54,539 nucleotides of DNA from Piromyces finnis. Taxonomy: Eukaryota; Neocallimastigomycota; Neocallimastigomycetes; Neocallimastigales; Neocallimastigaceae. This document shows positions 53,211-54,539 of the stretch, piece by piece. The notes beneath the pieces are model-generated. The model worked only from the letters and a program-made list of their open reading frames with translations, did no database searches and had not been told where the DNA came from. Positions within the stretch are counted from its first letter, which is position 1; each line of letters begins with the position of its first letter. The position numbers and the translations under genes are program-made. The stretch is from contig MCFH01000025.1 in assembly GCA_002104945.1 (NCBI GenBank), positions 695,001 through 749,539 of the forward strand. Direction: 5' to 3'.

Positions 53211-54383
53211 TCAGAATTTTCTTAGGAACATTAAAGTCATTAGAAAATCTTCCATAGGAATAATTTTACCATTAATAAGAAGAGGCTTATGGTCTGATAC
53301 AGGATAAAAATTATTTATAAATGATCCTGAGTGAATAAGATCGTTCATCTTCGAATTGATAAGAGCATGGTCAATGTCGGAAGATTGATCACCTCGAGTC
53401 CAAGAGATAGTCGACCCTCTAAGCGGAAGAATTTCCCAATCTCCTAATCCATTAGTTGATAACCAGTTGGATAATTTTACTTTAGACATATTAAAATCAC
53501 CAACAAGAATCGATGGATGGGATGAATGAGTTTGTAACCACAAGCGAACTTCTAACTTTGCATGATCAACATAGATGTTGTGATGACTATGAGGCATATA
53601 AACATTTCCAATCGAGCATTTGAATCTATTCCAGAGACTAAAAGTATAAATAGAAATAATATACTTTCCAGAGAAGTTTTCAAGTGAGGCTTGACACGAA
53701 TTGTGAAAACCTAAATATAAACCTCTCATTCCTGGAACTGATTCGTCAGCTTTCTTGAAAAAGTGTCTATAGTTTCGCAAAGTAACACGACAAGGATAAT
53801 CTGTATTCGATCCAGAACCATTACCAGTTTCTTGGAAACATAAAAATAATGGTTTGAAAATAGCTGTGAAATAGCTAATACTATCTCTCTTTTCGTGATT
53901 CCACCCATTGGTGTTCCAACTAAGACAAAAAGAAAAGTTATCAGGCTTGTTGGATGAGGAAGAATCGTTGCTATTATTATTATTATTAAAGTCATCGTTA
54001 TTAATGGATGATGCATCAGAGGAATAAGTAGAACTATTACTAGATGGCTGTGAAACTGAAGAACTATCAACTATTGAACTGTTATCAGAGTTGATAGAAC
54101 TATTAGAATTAATTGTTGAATGTTGAGATTGAAATTGTGTTTGCTGTAGATCTGGAATATTTTCATGATTGGAAACTTGTTGAAGATCTTGTTGAAGATC
54201 TAGTTGAAGATCGGATTGTTGATGAGATTGTTGAACTGATTGTTGAAATGATTGTTGAATAGAATGTTGATGTTTATTAGAAACTAAAATTTTACGTTTG
54301 AGAGTGGAAAAAGTGTATTTGTGATTCCTTCTACTACGAGCTGAAAAGGAAATTGAGGTAACTGAAAGTTTCTTCTTTAACAT
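53211..54383 (-). pseudogene. LINE-2 N-terminal region and endonuclease, frameshifted away from RT
   Basis: 390 codons. A Gln-rich stretch (QQS repeats) and a Ser/Asn-rich linker are followed by an intact-looking endonuclease domain: WNTNGWN, CFQETGN, GDFNMS, DIDHALINS and SDHKPLL. The frame ends at 53211. Similarity to LINE-1 continues in a second frame from about 53255 (VPKKILKWN) and a third frame from about 53155 (ILSAKFNDPN) into the RT ORF, so two frameshifts separate the domains. Upstream, a TAG near 54430 and a frame change interrupt the N-terminal region (SWSVNMLWEKLE...). Either the copy is dead or the sequence has indel errors at T runs. Confidence 0.8.
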
Positions 54384-54539
54384 GTGTAAGATTTTAATAC
54401 AATCTTCGATGAACCATGAACCTTGACTAAGAAAAAGTGATCATTGAAGTCTGAAAATATTTAACACTAATAACTGAATTAAATTTATCTTCTAGAATAA
54501 CCTCGAGTTTTTCCCATAGCATATTTACTGACCATGATC

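Larger units (their letters stand above)
49869..54539 (-). mobile_element. LINE-2: related non-LTR retrotransposon, broken, 5' end outside the window
   Basis: Minus strand, with a poly(A) tail at 49869-49893. It has the same domain order as LINE-1 and clear protein similarity, but endonuclease and RT are in different frames and the N-terminal region has an in-frame stop. 5' end not in the window. Confidence 0.85.

Overview
The window is extremely AT-rich nuclear DNA from a eukaryote with short AT-rich spliceosomal introns. The best guess is an anaerobic gut fungus (Neocallimastigomycota). The signs are a fungal-type hexokinase with strongly biased codons, a class C receptor with a beta-helix ectodomain, an intronless gene of a bacterial family (DUF6544), and very long gene-poor spacers. 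Dictyostelids have a similar composition but fit the gene set less well. The organism call is inference.

Host genes: hexokinase (229-1603 +, 5' end missing), tRNA-Pro(AGG) (2475-2546 -), an 11-exon receptor whose reading frame closes through every splice junction (14178-8787 -), a two-exon BAR-like gene (17332-16306 -), a DUF6544-like gene (21263-22105 +) and tRNA-Trp(CCA) (22709-22780 -). The spacers hold microsatellites, one MITE-like hairpin element (20103-20416) and one possible gene relic (about 19849-20013).

Mobile elements fill the rest. From 22793 to 43261 an almost unbroken stack of LTR retrotransposons sits just upstream of tRNA-Trp. It comprises a solo LTR (22793-23286), E1 (23292-30191, minus), E2 (30202-36366, minus) and E3 (36370-43261, plus). 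Their target duplications show that every insertion entered the same 8-17 bp window upstream of the mature tRNA 5' end. A second insertion, a non-autonomous element with three LTRs and two internal regions (2562-5900), begins exactly 16 bp upstream of tRNA-Pro, the same offset as E3. This is Ty3-like targeting of Pol III start sites.

E1 and E2 are single-ORF Tf1/sushi-like elements. The sequence next to the 5' LTR of each is complementary over exactly 11 nt to a site inside its own LTR, which predicts self-primed reverse transcription. E3 instead has a tRNA-type primer site and separate gag and pol frames joined by a textbook -1 frameshift signal (U UUA AAC, 6-nt spacer, 7-bp hairpin). The non-autonomous element at tRNA-Pro shares E3's primer site and a covarying hairpin near the polypurine tract, so it probably depends on E3-like enzymes.

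From 43922 to the right edge lie two related LINEs on the minus strand. LINE-1 (43922-49851) is full length with a 14-bp target duplication, and its 5' end is built of tandem 124-bp monomers, each holding three hairpins. It inserted beside the poly(A) tail of LINE-2 (from 49869 to beyond the window), which is broken by frameshifts.
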